Origin: Phycisphaerae bacterium
GTDB lineage: Bacteria; Planctomycetota; Phycisphaerae; UBA1845
Direction: 5' to 3'
Length of the DNA stretch: 64,000 nucleotides
Assembly (NCBI GenBank): GCA_029260215.1
Contig: JAJDDQ010000046.1
Span: 1-64,000, forward strand
A model generated the notes under the pieces. That model searched no databases, was not told the DNA's origin, and saw only the letters and a list, made by a program, of their open reading frames with translations. Of the stretch, positions 26,734 to 35,691 are shown piece by piece (within the stretch, counting starts at the first letter, position 1; every line of letters begins with the position of its first letter). The position numbers and the translations under genes are program-made.

Positions 26734-27504
26734 CTAACGCATAACGTTCACGGCGGTTTGAAACAGGCGCATGCCGTCGGGCTGACGGTCGCGCGTCAGG
26801 CGCGTCCAGAGCGGGTGATGAGTGAAATGGCTGTTGCGCTCCGGGTGGGGCATCAGGCCCAGCACTTGGCCTGTGTGATCGGTCAGCCCGGCGATTGAGT
26901 CGATGCTGCCGTTCGGGTTCACCGGGTAGTCCTGCGGCTGTCCTCGCTCATCGACATAGCGGTATGCGACGTATCCTCCGTCGGCCAACGTTCGCAATGA
27001 TGCTTCATTGTGCGTGACGATGCGGCCCTCGGCGTGGGCGACCGGAGCGTGGAGCAGTGCGTCGCCGTCGATGAACTTGCATCGCGTGGTGCTCGGCTTG
27101 AGGTGGACCCAGCGGTCCTCGTATCGCCCGGAGTTGTTGAGGGTCAGCGTGACCTGACTTTCACCGACCACGGGCCCAGGCAGCAAACCCGTTTTGACCA
27201 GTACCTGAAACCCGTTGCAGATTCCGAGCACGAGCTTGCCGGCTGCCACGAAGTTCTGCAACGCGTCGGCCAACCTCAAACGCAGTTCGCAGGCCATGAT
27301 CTTGCCGGCGGCGATATCGTCGCCGTAACAGAATCCGCCCGGAATCGTCAGAATGTGCGCGTCGAGCAGCCACTGAGGATGTTCGATCAGGGCGTGCACG
27401 TGAACTGCTCGCGCGACTGCACCGGCTTGCTTCCACACGTGGGCTGTCTCGATCTCGCAATTCGTCCCCGGCCCGCGAATAAGCAATGCACGCACTTCCG
27501 CCAT
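26734..27504 (-). CDS. purQ: Phosphoribosylformylglycinamidine synthase, glutaminase subunit
   Basis: A 256-residue class I glutamine amidotransferase subunit that releases ammonia from glutamine for the PurL synthetase. Its residues are the nucleophile cysteine in GICNGFQVL (about 98-106), the oxyanion region PGGFCYGDD (about 54-62) and the histidine of MPHPERN near the C terminus (about 223-229). It starts at the ATG at 27504, four bases after the purL stop, so the two are co-translated. The protein is longer than the ~225 residues of Bacillus PurQ, as is common in PurQ of the PurS-containing system. Function is clear. Confidence 0.95.
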   Translation of the reverse strand: MAEVRALLIRGPGTNCEIETAHVWKQAGAVARAVHVHALIEHPQWLLDAHILTIPGGFCYGDDIAAGKIMACELRLRLADALQNFVAAGKLVLGICNGFQVLVKTGLLPGPVVGESQVTLTLNNSGRYEDRWVHLKPSTTRCKFIDGDALLHAPVAHAEGRIVTHNEASLRTLADGGYVAYRYVDERGQPQDYPVNPNGSIDSIAGLTDHTGQVLGLMPHPERNSHFTHHPLWTRLTRDRQPDGMRLFQTAVNVMR

Positions 27505-27508
27505 CGCC

Positions 27509-30406
27509 CTAAACTCCCGCCACCGAAGACAAAGGTCGCCGCCAAGCGTCGGCCAACGCTTGAACAGGCACGTCGGCCAATCGCTCGCCCGCTCGTTCGA
27601 TGGTCAATGTTGCCCCCGCATGTACCGATCCGATCACGACAACGTCGTCCGCTTTGAGGAGCTTTTCATCCGCACATTCCAGCACGTAACAGCATCGCTG
27701 CGACGTGAATAGATCGTCCTCGGAATTGATGAATCTCGCCAAGTCGTCCAATTGAACGACGGCACCGCAATCGCCCGCGATGCACATTTCCGCGACGGCT
27801 ACCAGCAATCCACCGTCGCTCACATCATGCGCGGACGCGACCAACCCCTCGCGAATCCAATCGGCTACACGACGGTGAACGGCTGCCGAATTCTCAAGAC
27901 TTCGACGCGAGAATCCACCGACGCAATACAATCGGTTGCCGGGCTGCTTGAGGTCCATCGTGACACAGCGTGATACATCGGCAATCACGCTCACCGCGCT
28001 AATCAACAACGTGTCGGGAATCGACACGCACGCGGGCATGCCCACGCGCCGGGCTTCCTCCTCGCTCTGCGAAAACTGGTTGTTCAGGGAATCTTTGCCC
28101 GAGATGAACGGCAGCCCGTACGCAACGGCTGCGTCGTATGCGCCTCGACACGCGCGCACCAGGGCACCCAACGCACGCGGCGAATCCACACTTCCCCAGC
28201 AGAAGTTGTCGAGAATGGCTGTCCGGTTCGGATCGCCGCCGCTGCAAATCACATTTCGCAAGGCTTCGTCCACGGCGCTGACCGCCATCTCATAAGGATC
28301 ATCATCCGCAAGCTCCGGACACAATCCGCAGCCAACGACGATGCCTCGATCGCTGTCCAGTCGCGGACGCAGGACGGCTGCATCAGCCGGTCCTTGCCCC
28401 GGTCCGGCCAACGGTTTGACCACGCTGCCAGCTTGAACCTCGTGATCGTACTGGCGAATCACCCACTCCTTCGATGCGACGTTGAGATGCCCCAATTCCG
28501 CGAGCAACCGCGCTCCCAGCGACTGCCCGCTCAACGAGCCTTCGGTCGGCTGGATTTGGTTTTTCTCAGGTGCATACCACTCAGCCGCACGCGAAGTGCG
28601 GGGCAGACCGTTGTGCAGAAACTGCATTTCGATCTCGCCGACCTGCACGCCGTCGTAACGCAAGCGGAGCAGGCCGTCGCCGGTGAAGCGCCCGATCACA
28701 GCGGCCTCCACGTCCTCAGCCTCAAACACCGACAGAAGCTTCGCGAGTTTTTCCTGCGGCACGGAGAGCACCATGCGTTCCTGAGCTTCGGATATCCATA
28801 TTTCGTCGTAACGCAGGCCCGCGTATTTGAGCGGAACGTCAGCCAACTCGATGTCCGCCCCAAGCTCCTCGCCCATCTCCCCCACCGCGCTGCTCAGCCC
28901 GCCCGCACCGCAATCCGTGATGGATGAATAAAGGCATCCCGATTCGTGATCGCGGGCAGCCAACACGGCGTCGAGTACCTTCTTCTCTTCGATGGGGTTT
29001 CCGATCTGCACCGCGTGGGCGAACTCATCGACGTGCGTATCGGTCAACTCGCTCGAAGAAAACGTCGCACCGTGAATTCCGTCTCGACCGGTTCGACCGC
29101 CAGCCACCACAACAGCATCGCCCGGCATCACACGTTTGACGATTTTGTCTCGCGGGATCAAACCGAGGCAACCGCAGAATACGAGCGGGTTGGTCAGATA
29201 CCGAGGCTCAAAGTGAATCGCACCGTTGACCGTGGGGATGCCCATGCGGTTGCCGTAATCGCGCACACCGGCAACCACACCCGCCAGCACGCGGCGCGGA
29301 TGCAACACGCCGGTCTGCAACCGGTCCTCGGGCCAATCCGGCGGGGCGAGGCAAAAGACATCGGTGGACGCGATCGGCTTGGCCCCCAGTCCACACCCGA
29401 TGATGTCGCGAATGCATCCGCCCGTGCCGGTGGCAGCCCCACCGTAAGGCTCGATGGCCGACGGGTGGTTGTGCGTTTCGACCTTGAATGCAACGCCCCA
29501 ATCGTCGTCAAACGCGATGACGCCCGCGTTGTCCTCGAACACGGACAGGCACCAGTCCCGATCAAGCTCGCGCGTTGCACGGACGATGGTGTCGGCCAGC
29601 AAATTGTCGAAATGGGCCTCGACATCGCCCGCACGCCCGAAGTCTTGGCCTTTGTAGTCGATGGCGCTCTTCAGCGTTTTGTGAACACAGTGCTCGGACC
29701 ATGTCTGGGCGAATGTTTCAAGCTCAATGTCGGTCGGCTCGCGACCCAACTTGCGATAATGCGCGCGAAGCGTCGCCATCTCTTCCAGCGAAAGAAACAG
29801 ATGTCCTTCGCGCGAAAGCCTGCTCAGCGAAGAGTCGTCAAGCTCGCGCAACCGCACTTCACGCAGTTCGAATTCGGTGGCCGGCGCAGTGGGAAAGTCG
29901 GTCGGTCGCGGATCTTTGCGATCGAACCCGTCGATGTAGGCTGTCTCGATGCAATCGTTGGCCAACACATTTCGAGCGATGGATTCGAGTTCGACATGAT
30001 CGCGTACGCCGACCAGCGCGTATCGCCACGCGGTACGCACGTCGCACTCGGATTTCGGATCCCCCCCCCACTCTCGCACCATGCGTCGGGCTGTCCGCAG
30101 CGTTGTCTGCGCGACGGGGTCCATCACGCCGGGCTGACAATGCACTTCAACGCTTGCAGCCTCTTGCAAACCGTCCGTCATGCCCTCGAATACGCGAAAT
30201 GTCTCGATGACAGGGTCAACGAGCAATTCCGTCGCCAGCCGCGTCGCCATCGGTTTACCGAGATCGCCCTTTAGGAAAAACAGACGCGTCGTGCGCACGG
30301 AGGAAATGTGCGTCAACCCACGGCGATGAATATCCGCCAGCACCCCCGCCGCCCGGACATCGTTATCAGCCGACTTGGCTCGCAATGCGACACAAAACAC
30401 GCTCAT
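27509..30406 (-). CDS. purL: PurS-PurL fusion, phosphoribosylformylglycinamidine synthase
   Basis: A 965-residue synthetase for the fourth step of de novo purine synthesis. The core from about residue 190 shows small-type PurL signatures: QTWSEHCVHKTLK (about 240-252), KVETHNHPSAIEPYGGAATGTGGCIRD (about 308-334), GAGGLSSAVGEMGEELG and, in the second half, DNFCWGSVD and GKDSLNNQF. The first ~170 residues look like two tandem PurS-type ferredoxin-like units (VALRAKSADNDVRAAGVLADI and VEVHCQPGVMDPVAQTTL), so the separate PurS is fused to PurL. PurQ remains separate and follows at once. The ATG at 30406 begins the first PurS-like strand. Confidence 0.95.
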   Translation of the reverse strand: MSVFCVALRAKSADNDVRAAGVLADIHRRGLTHISSVRTTRLFFLKGDLGKPMATRLATELLVDPVIETFRVFEGMTDGLQEAASVEVHCQPGVMDPVAQTTLRTARRMVREWGGDPKSECDVRTAWRYALVGVRDHVELESIARNVLANDCIETAYIDGFDRKDPRPTDFPTAPATEFELREVRLRELDDSSLSRLSREGHLFLSLEEMATLRAHYRKLGREPTDIELETFAQTWSEHCVHKTLKSAIDYKGQDFGRAGDVEAHFDNLLADTIVRATRELDRDWCLSVFEDNAGVIAFDDDWGVAFKVETHNHPSAIEPYGGAATGTGGCIRDIIGCGLGAKPIASTDVFCLAPPDWPEDRLQTGVLHPRRVLAGVVAGVRDYGNRMGIPTVNGAIHFEPRYLTNPLVFCGCLGLIPRDKIVKRVMPGDAVVVAGGRTGRDGIHGATFSSSELTDTHVDEFAHAVQIGNPIEEKKVLDAVLAARDHESGCLYSSITDCGAGGLSSAVGEMGEELGADIELADVPLKYAGLRYDEIWISEAQERMVLSVPQEKLAKLLSVFEAEDVEAAVIGRFTGDGLLRLRYDGVQVGEIEMQFLHNGLPRTSRAAEWYAPEKNQIQPTEGSLSGQSLGARLLAELGHLNVASKEWVIRQYDHEVQAGSVVKPLAGPGQGPADAAVLRPRLDSDRGIVVGCGLCPELADDDPYEMAVSAVDEALRNVICSGGDPNRTAILDNFCWGSVDSPRALGALVRACRGAYDAAVAYGLPFISGKDSLNNQFSQSEEEARRVGMPACVSIPDTLLISAVSVIADVSRCVTMDLKQPGNRLYCVGGFSRRSLENSAAVHRRVADWIREGLVASAHDVSDGGLLVAVAEMCIAGDCGAVVQLDDLARFINSEDDLFTSQRCCYVLECADEKLLKADDVVVIGSVHAGATLTIERAGERLADVPVQALADAWRRPLSSVAGV

Positions 30407-30471
30407 CTCTCACGGCTCCGTCGGTGCAATGCGTCGCGACGTCGATGCAGACGACGAACACGTGCGGCATG

Positions 30472-32166
30472 TCAATCGAGATAGCCCAAGTCAGCCAGCC
30501 GCTCTGACAACTGACGCTCCTGTTCTTCGTCAAAGACACTGTCCGCCGATGCGGCTGCCTGGTTGGATTCAACTGCTCGCTCGGACTCAAATTCGATCGG
30601 CGACGCGAACAATTCTTCAATCACGCGGCCCTCGACATCGTCCGGAATGCGCAAGCCCAGCATGGCTAATATGGTCGGTGTGGAATCGAGAATCGCCGCC
30701 CGGGCCTTTGCGTTTGCAACGATGCCCGGCCCTGCGGCTGCGAACATTCCCTCGAAACGGTGCGTGCCCTCGATCCTTCGCCAAGGCAGCCAGTGAACCG
30801 CCCCGCGCCCGCGAATCTTGCGCACCACCGACACGCCGTCGGCGGCTTTGAGGAACAAATCGGGCATCCACTCGCGACCCGCGCGCGTGCAACCGTACAC
30901 GTCTTCGGGCTTGGTCACGTGCTGAAACAGTTGCAGCTCGCGCCCATCAGGCCCCTTCGCGCGCTCAGACAAAAATCGCTCGCGAATCTCGTCACGCAAG
31001 CGTTCGTAGTCCGCCGGATCGACAATGCCGCCCGGTTGCCGGCCCTTGAGATTCAGATACAAATGGCCATATTCCCCGGCATGCATCACACACGCCTGCG
31101 TTTTCGTGAAATCGACGGCCAACTCCTGCGTAATCTGCCGCTGACTGTTGAACCGGCCCTTTTTCCGGCGCAGCGCGCGATCGGCGAGATACGTCAGCCG
31201 CGTACGCGCCCGCGTCGGGGCGGAATCCAAGGCGAGGTAGCCCCACTCCTTCAGCAGCCAATTGGCTTGAGCCTTGCCCTCAAGACTGCCATGCCCGTGG
31301 TCGGACATGATGAACACCGTCGCGTTGTGACGATCCGCGTGCTCGAACAGTTTGCCCAGCGCGTCGTCCAACTCATTGAAACAGTCAGCCACCGCAGCCG
31401 CCCGCGCTTCGTGCCCCGCGTTCAAACGGGGGTCGATGTATTTCCAGGCTTTGTGCTGAAGATTGTCCACCAGCTTGAACACGACCATCGACACGTCCCA
31501 GCCGAGCTTGTCACCAAAGTGGATCGTGATTTCCGCGTTCTGGTGAAAACTCCGGCAGAAACGCCGAAGATTGTCGTGAAAAACGGCTTCACCCCCGAAC
31601 GTCTTCCGTCGCCAAGTCGATTTGAACGTATAGTCAGGCCAACGCGAAAGAAGCTCACCCTTGAGGTCGGCGGGGTGCGTGAAATCGACTTTCGTATTCG
31701 GCGTTTCGAAGCCCGTCACCAGAAAACCGTTCACCGTACGCGGCGGGTAGGTCATGGGCACAGCCACCACGCCGACCTTCAGCCCCTTGTCCCCGAGCAT
31801 GTCCCACAGCGTGCGAACGTGCGCCACCGAGCGATGGCTGTTGAAAACGAGGCTGTTGGTCTCGATATCGTAGCGCTCGAAATCGACAATGCCGTGCGTC
31901 CCCGGACATTTACCGGTCATGAACGTCGTCCACGCAGCCGGCGTGACCGGCGGCTTTGTCGATTCCAGTATGCCGCTCGTCCCGCGTTCCACGAACGCCT
32001 TCAGATTCGGCATCTGCCCGGCGGCCATCATCGGGTTCAGCACATCCCACGTCGCGCCGTCCAGACCGACAACCAACACCCGTTCCGCAATCGCGCGCAA
32101 ATCGCGATGCACACTTCCACCGGCGACATCAACCGCAGCCTGACTTTGAGGCGATACCTTCTTCAC
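30472..32166 (-). CDS. Type I phosphodiesterase/nucleotide pyrophosphatase family protein
   Basis: A 564-residue member of the alkaline-phosphatase superfamily, predicted to hydrolyse phosphodiester or pyrophosphate bonds with two metal ions. Visible parts are VVGLDGATWDVL (about 33-44, first metal Asp), PPVTPAAWTTFMTGKCPGTHGI (about 77-98, with the threonine nucleophile region) and IMSDHGHGSLEG (about 288-299, second metal Asp-His). A C-terminal histidine is in EGTHRFEG. There is no signal peptide, so it is probably cytosolic, unlike many family members. The GTG start at 32166 has GAGGG upstream. It is 65 bases upstream of purL on the same strand and could be co-transcribed; the physiological substrate is unknown. 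Confidence 0.85.
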   Translation of the reverse strand: MKKVSPQSQAAVDVAGGSVHRDLRAIAERVLVVGLDGATWDVLNPMMAAGQMPNLKAFVERGTSGILESTKPPVTPAAWTTFMTGKCPGTHGIVDFERYDIETNSLVFNSHRSVAHVRTLWDMLGDKGLKVGVVAVPMTYPPRTVNGFLVTGFETPNTKVDFTHPADLKGELLSRWPDYTFKSTWRRKTFGGEAVFHDNLRRFCRSFHQNAEITIHFGDKLGWDVSMVVFKLVDNLQHKAWKYIDPRLNAGHEARAAAVADCFNELDDALGKLFEHADRHNATVFIMSDHGHGSLEGKAQANWLLKEWGYLALDSAPTRARTRLTYLADRALRRKKGRFNSQRQITQELAVDFTKTQACVMHAGEYGHLYLNLKGRQPGGIVDPADYERLRDEIRERFLSERAKGPDGRELQLFQHVTKPEDVYGCTRAGREWMPDLFLKAADGVSVVRKIRGRGAVHWLPWRRIEGTHRFEGMFAAAGPGIVANAKARAAILDSTPTILAMLGLRIPDDVEGRVIEELFASPIEFESERAVESNQAAASADSVFDEEQERQLSERLADLGYLD

Positions 32167-32410
32167 ACGTTACCCTCGCGACAACTGTTCCTTCGGATCG
32201 CCACGGGTTTTACGGGGAATCAGACACGTTGCCAACACGCGTCGCCAACGTTCGATCGCGGAAGGCCTGTGAAATTCCCGGTGTGAGCGGGAGAACACCA
32301 ACCGCCGCGTATGATAATGTGTCAACATTCAACAGGCGTGCAGAAAAGCATCACCCGGAACTGAATCGAACGGTACGCTCAAGCGCACCGCAGCCCATCG
32401 TCAGGAAATG

Positions 32411-33532
32411 CTACGGAACATACCCATCGGCAGCCGCGCTGCTCTTGGCATCCGGCGTGGCGATTTCCTTTACCGGCGGCAGCGTCTTTTGAATCTCCGC
32501 AATGCGTGAGCTTTGCGGGAAAAACTCCAACCCGCGCTCAGCGAATTTCGCAGCGTCATTCAATCGCCCCACCCGCTTCAAAAGCGTCAAGACGTCGATG
32601 ACATGAACCTCAGTGGGCGGCTTCGTCCCGGACCGCTGTATGCCCAGCATCGTCCACTGCAACGCACTGTGCGCCGCCAACTCAGAGGCCACGTCCGCCT
32701 GCTCCTGAATCAAACGCGACATCTCAAGGAACAGCTTCACGTTGTCCGGCTCGACATTGATTCTCGATTGCGTGATCGACAAAACCAAACGAATGCACTC
32801 GTCCAGCTTTTTCAACGTCGTCGAAGAACTCCCCTGCTTCCGAACCGCCCTCTCAGCCAGGTCGTGCGCCGTGCGGGCCGCGACCTCCGCCTGACTCAAA
32901 TCCTCGTTCAGCGCATGCGCCTCAGCCACAAGAATAAACGTATCCGCCGTCGCGTCAGGCCCCAGCAATCGAACCGCCTGCTCCGCCCGCCGAACCGCCT
33001 CCTGCGGCTTGAGCAATTTCGTCTCACACTTGCACAGCACGGAGCAAATCTCCGCCGCGCGCGGGTTCAACTCCATCGCCTTTTCCAACACCGGTTTGGC
33101 CAATTTGTAATATTCGGTGTCGAAATATACTTTTCCGAGAATGTAATGACCTTCCCAATCCGTCGCCCCATGACGGGATTTGGTCCACTCCAGAAGACGA
33201 TTGATACCCAGATTCGACCGACCCTCCAGAATCAACACCCGAGCCAGATAATACTCCGCCCGAACGTTACGCGGATCGCGCTTGCGGACCAGGTCCAGCC
33301 GAGTCCGCGCCCGCGCGAACGCTTCCTGCCAGTTCGGACCCTTCGCCTCCGACTCACGCAAATCCAGCAAAATCTGATCCAGAAGGACGGGAATCTCCAC
33401 CGCCGTGTTGGACATCGCAGCGTCCGGACCGGACGGCACATCCACCGGCTCAACATCCTGCCCACGCGCGGACACGAAGCAGACCGAAAACACGGAAAGT
33501 GAAATCAAAAATCGCTGTCGAAAACAGGGCAT
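32411..33532 (-). CDS. Exported TPR-repeat protein
   Basis: A 373-residue protein with a signal peptide (about 1-24, cleavage near SARGQ) and four or more TPR-like helix pairs, for example EYYLARVLILEGRSNLGINRLLEW and YKLAKPVLEKAMELNPRAAEICSV (about 100-160). A final unit, LNDAAKFAERGLEFFPQSSRI, lies near residue 330. It has no enzyme motif. A periplasmic scaffold role is likely; partners are unknown. Confidence 0.8.
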   Translation of the reverse strand: MPCFRQRFLISLSVFSVCFVSARGQDVEPVDVPSGPDAAMSNTAVEIPVLLDQILLDLRESEAKGPNWQEAFARARTRLDLVRKRDPRNVRAEYYLARVLILEGRSNLGINRLLEWTKSRHGATDWEGHYILGKVYFDTEYYKLAKPVLEKAMELNPRAAEICSVLCKCETKLLKPQEAVRRAEQAVRLLGPDATADTFILVAEAHALNEDLSQAEVAARTAHDLAERAVRKQGSSSTTLKKLDECIRLVLSITQSRINVEPDNVKLFLEMSRLIQEQADVASELAAHSALQWTMLGIQRSGTKPPTEVHVIDVLTLLKRVGRLNDAAKFAERGLEFFPQSSRIAEIQKTLPPVKEIATPDAKSSAAADGYVP

Positions 33533-33625
33533 GATATTGAACCGCCGGAGTCTTGTGGTCGTTCTTGCAATTCAGACCACGGGACTATATGTCGCGCGCG
33601 ACGAGTCGGTCAAGGCCGAGGTCGC

Positions 33626-33768
33626 TAGTACTTTGTCACGACTCAATTGACGGATTGGGTGCCCCATGGCTTTAGCCGTGGGGAAGTCGAATCGAGGGGG
33701 CCATCCGACTCCCCACCTCTGAAGAGGTGGGGCACCCAATCCGTCGTTTCAGGCGCGACAAAGCACTA
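33626..33768 (-). mobile_element. Miniature inverted-repeat element, family 1 (143 bp)
   Basis: A full-length copy with ends TAGTACTTTGTCA and GCGACAAAGCACTA and nested palindromes around CCACCTCTGAAGAGGTGG. It has the same orientation as the copy at 19789. Its last three bases, CTA on the plus strand, are the TAG stop codon of fliS read on the minus strand. Confidence 0.88.
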
Positions 33769-34215
33769 CCCCTCCAGCGAAAGCGTGCAGGATTCCCGCG
33801 ACGCGTCCGATGACGACGCCCCAGGAACCTCCGGATGCTCCTTCGCCACCCGATCCATCAACATCACCCACGTCTCACGCTGATGCCGAAGAATCTTCAA
33901 AGCGTCGTCCACCGCTTCCGCATCACGATGAATTGAAGCGTGGATGAATTTGCGATAGACGAAGTTGTACAACGCCCCAACCTGATCGCAAAGCTCCTCG
34001 TTCACTTCCCAGCGAAGCCCGCTCTCCATCTCCAGAACGATGCGTTGCGCACGCGAAAAACTCTCGTAAACCTGCTCGTAGTCCTTCTTCTCAATCGCCT
34101 CACGCCCCTTCAGCGCGAACCGAATCGCCCCGTCATAGAGCATCAATTGCAACTGCGCAGGCGACGCCTGAAGCACCGCGTTGCGAAAATAAACATTGGG
34201 ACCGGGCGAACTCAT
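33766..34215 (-). CDS. fliS: Flagellar secretion chaperone FliS
   Basis: A 149-residue flagellin chaperone that keeps FliC from polymerising before export. The family core is clear: NAVLQASPAQLQLMLYDGAIRF (about 11-32) then a four-helix bundle with VYESFSRAQRIVLEMESGLRW and VGALYNFVYRKFIHASIHRD. The ATG at 34215 gives the usual N terminus; the frame upstream is open but unlike FliS. A sigma-28-type promoter ends 10 bases upstream. The last stop codon bases belong to a transposed miniature element, so the natural C terminus may have been changed; the serine-rich tail after PEVPG is not conserved in the family. No other flagellar gene is in the window. Confidence 0.93.
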   Translation of the reverse strand: MSSPGPNVYFRNAVLQASPAQLQLMLYDGAIRFALKGREAIEKKDYEQVYESFSRAQRIVLEMESGLRWEVNEELCDQVGALYNFVYRKFIHASIHRDAEAVDDALKILRHQRETWVMLMDRVAKEHPEVPGASSSDASRESCTLSLEG

Positions 34216-34225
34216 GACACACGCT

Positions 34226-34253
34226 TTATCGACCGCGCCAACCTCCACGTTTA
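34226..34253 (-). promoter_or_regulatory. Sigma-28 (FliA)-type promoter of fliS
   Basis: Read on the minus strand, TAAACGTG, a 12-base spacer and GTCGATAA match the broad sigma-28 consensus TAAAGWWY-n11/12-RYCGAWRN except at the edge of the -35 box. Transcription would begin about four bases before the fliS ATG. No Shine-Dalgarno sequence is present, so the mRNA would be nearly leaderless. FliA-type control is expected for late flagellar genes. Confidence 0.5.
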
Positions 34254-34515
34254 GCCGCAAACAATCCCTTTTGGCCCGATTCCAGCCAATCGTGACACTG
34301 ATATCGGCTTCGGCAGAAGCGCGACAAAAACAGCCCCCGTGCCGCACAATCGCCATTTTATGAGGACTTTCTTTGTCTTGGGGGCGAGACAGCCCTATGA
34401 TCCCAAGGCTGATGCTGGCGAAATTCGGAGGCCATATTCGCCATTCGAGCCGCGTCCCAAATCCGAAATGAGGCCGGGGTCGATCACACAGGGCTTAGGC
34501 CCGACGGGTAGTTAC
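34254..34515. other. Region between fliS and the pseudopilin gene
   Basis: No gene is supported here beyond the fliS promoter. The pseudopilin frame is open for 59 codons before its ATG at 34516, but lacks coding character. No ribosome binding site stronger than GGGTAG, six bases before the ATG, was seen. Confidence 0.35.
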
Positions 34516-35319
34516 ATGAAGCGTCACCACAACCCCCCGCCACACACACCCGCATTCACACTGATCGAACTCCTCGTTGTCGTGTCCATCATCGGCCTGC
34601 TCATCTCCATCCTCATGCCCTCGCTGGGCAGAGCACGCGACCAGGCCAAAGCGGTCCACTGTGCAGCCCGACTCAAAGACATGGGCAACGCCCTCGCCGC
34701 ATACGAAAACGACAATGGGGACTTGCTCCCCCCGGCTTTGTGGAGACCGGACCCCGAAAACGAGCAACTCGTCTACGGCTGGTCCGAAACGCTCTTCGGC
34801 TACGTTTACAAGGAACGCGTCTACAGACCGCTCGACATCGCCCCCGATTCGCTCCCCGTCCAGCGCAACATAGACCCCGACCGATGGCACAACTACTTCA
34901 TCTGCAAAGCCAGCCGGCACACTGGCGAAAGCAGCGGCCACTATCGCGTCTATCTGCCCAGTTGGGTGATGGGCAGCTTCCGGCTCGACGCCGACGAACG
35001 CTACGACATCCAGAACACTATACTGAACCCGTTCCTGGCCGCCTCAAGAAGCCAGATCGCCGCCCGCATGCCCCTCATCGGAGATGCGAACGAATCCTCC
35101 GAGCGAATCGACACCAGCTACATCGACGCCGGCGAAGCCAACACCGCCGGCTTGAGCGGTTACGACGGCAACCGATTCAGCGACCGGCACTACGGCGGTA
35201 CGAACTTCCTCTTCCAGGATTTTCACGCAGCCACAATGCCCCAGAAATTCCGCAACCAGCTCGCCTACGACATCGACCTCAACGGCATCCCCGACGTAGC
35301 CGTCAACCCCGGACTGTAG
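34516..35319 (+). CDS. Type II secretion pseudopilin-like protein (prepilin-type N-terminal domain)
   Basis: A 267-residue protein with the prepilin signature near its N terminus: PAFTLIELLVVVSIIGLLISILMPSLGRAR (about 11-40), with cleavage expected at A|FTLIE and glutamate at +5. The C-terminal two thirds form the large head common in planctomycete proteins of the DUF1559/H-X9-DG class, with LIGDANESSERIDTSY and HYGGTNFLFQDFHAATMP (about 225-242). Such proteins are abundant in Planctomycetota and presumed to be minor pseudopilins or adhesins. The ATG at 34516 was chosen from the prepilin leader. It is followed within 13 bases by a miniature element. Confidence 0.87.
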   Translation: MKRHHNPPPHTPAFTLIELLVVVSIIGLLISILMPSLGRARDQAKAVHCAARLKDMGNALAAYENDNGDLLPPALWRPDPENEQLVYGWSETLFGYVYKERVYRPLDIAPDSLPVQRNIDPDRWHNYFICKASRHTGESSGHYRVYLPSWVMGSFRLDADERYDIQNTILNPFLAASRSQIAARMPLIGDANESSERIDTSYIDAGEANTAGLSGYDGNRFSDRHYGGTNFLFQDFHAATMPQKFRNQLAYDIDLNGIPDVAVNPGL

Positions 35320-35331
35320 CCGTCACGCCGC

Positions 35332-35474
35332 TGCTGCTTTGTCAGGCCCAAAACGACAGTTGGGTGCCCCACCTCTTCAGAGGTGGGGGAGTCGAGTAGT
35401 CTCTCGGTTTCGACTCCCCCACGGCTAAAGCCGTGGGGCACCCAACCCGTCAATTGAGTTGTGACAAAGTACTA
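35332..35474 (+). mobile_element. Miniature inverted-repeat element, family 1 (143 bp)
   Basis: A full-length copy with right end TGACAAAGTACTA and a left end retaining GCTTTGTCA. The interior carries CCCCACCTCTTCAGAGGTGGGG and CCCCACGGCTAAAGCCGTGGGG. It has the same orientation as the copies at 831 and 55690. It sits in the intergenic space after the pseudopilin gene. Confidence 0.87.
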
Positions 35475-35542
35475 CGCCACGCACAAACAAAATTTCCCGT
35501 AATTCATCCGCCGCTCGCAGAGAAGAGCGACGCCTCAGAAGA

Positions 35543-35637
35543 TGGGTGGCACGGTCTTGCGAAGCACAGCGTGGCAAGGCTGTGAATTGCCCCAGAGTCC
35601 CCACGGCCTGACTTCGCCAGACCGTGTCACCCGCATC
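35543..35637. repeat. Palindromic repeat related to the 135-bp element core
   Basis: GTGGCACGGTCT at 35547-35558 and AGACCGTGTCAC at 35619-35630 are the inner inverted arms of the 135-bp element, but the terminal repeats are missing and the centre differs, keeping only a CCACGGCCTG segment. It is either a decayed copy or a member of a sister family. It is intergenic, so it reveals nothing about reading frame. The surrounding region from 35475 to 35691 holds no gene. Confidence 0.55.
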
Positions 35638-35691
35638 ATTGCAGGTAACTGATGAATATACGATTGTCGCACCCCGAAATGCACGCGCCCG

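Noticed and set aside
33647-33883. Short peptides such as WVPHGFSRG... encoded by the 143-bp elements
   Set aside because: They occur only within the elements, on the palindromic arms, with stop codons and frames differing between copies; there is no sign of selection for coding.
34254-34515. N-terminal extension of the pseudopilin gene from 34339
   Set aside because: Prepilin leaders are short and basic; the extension would bury the cleavage motif deep in the protein.
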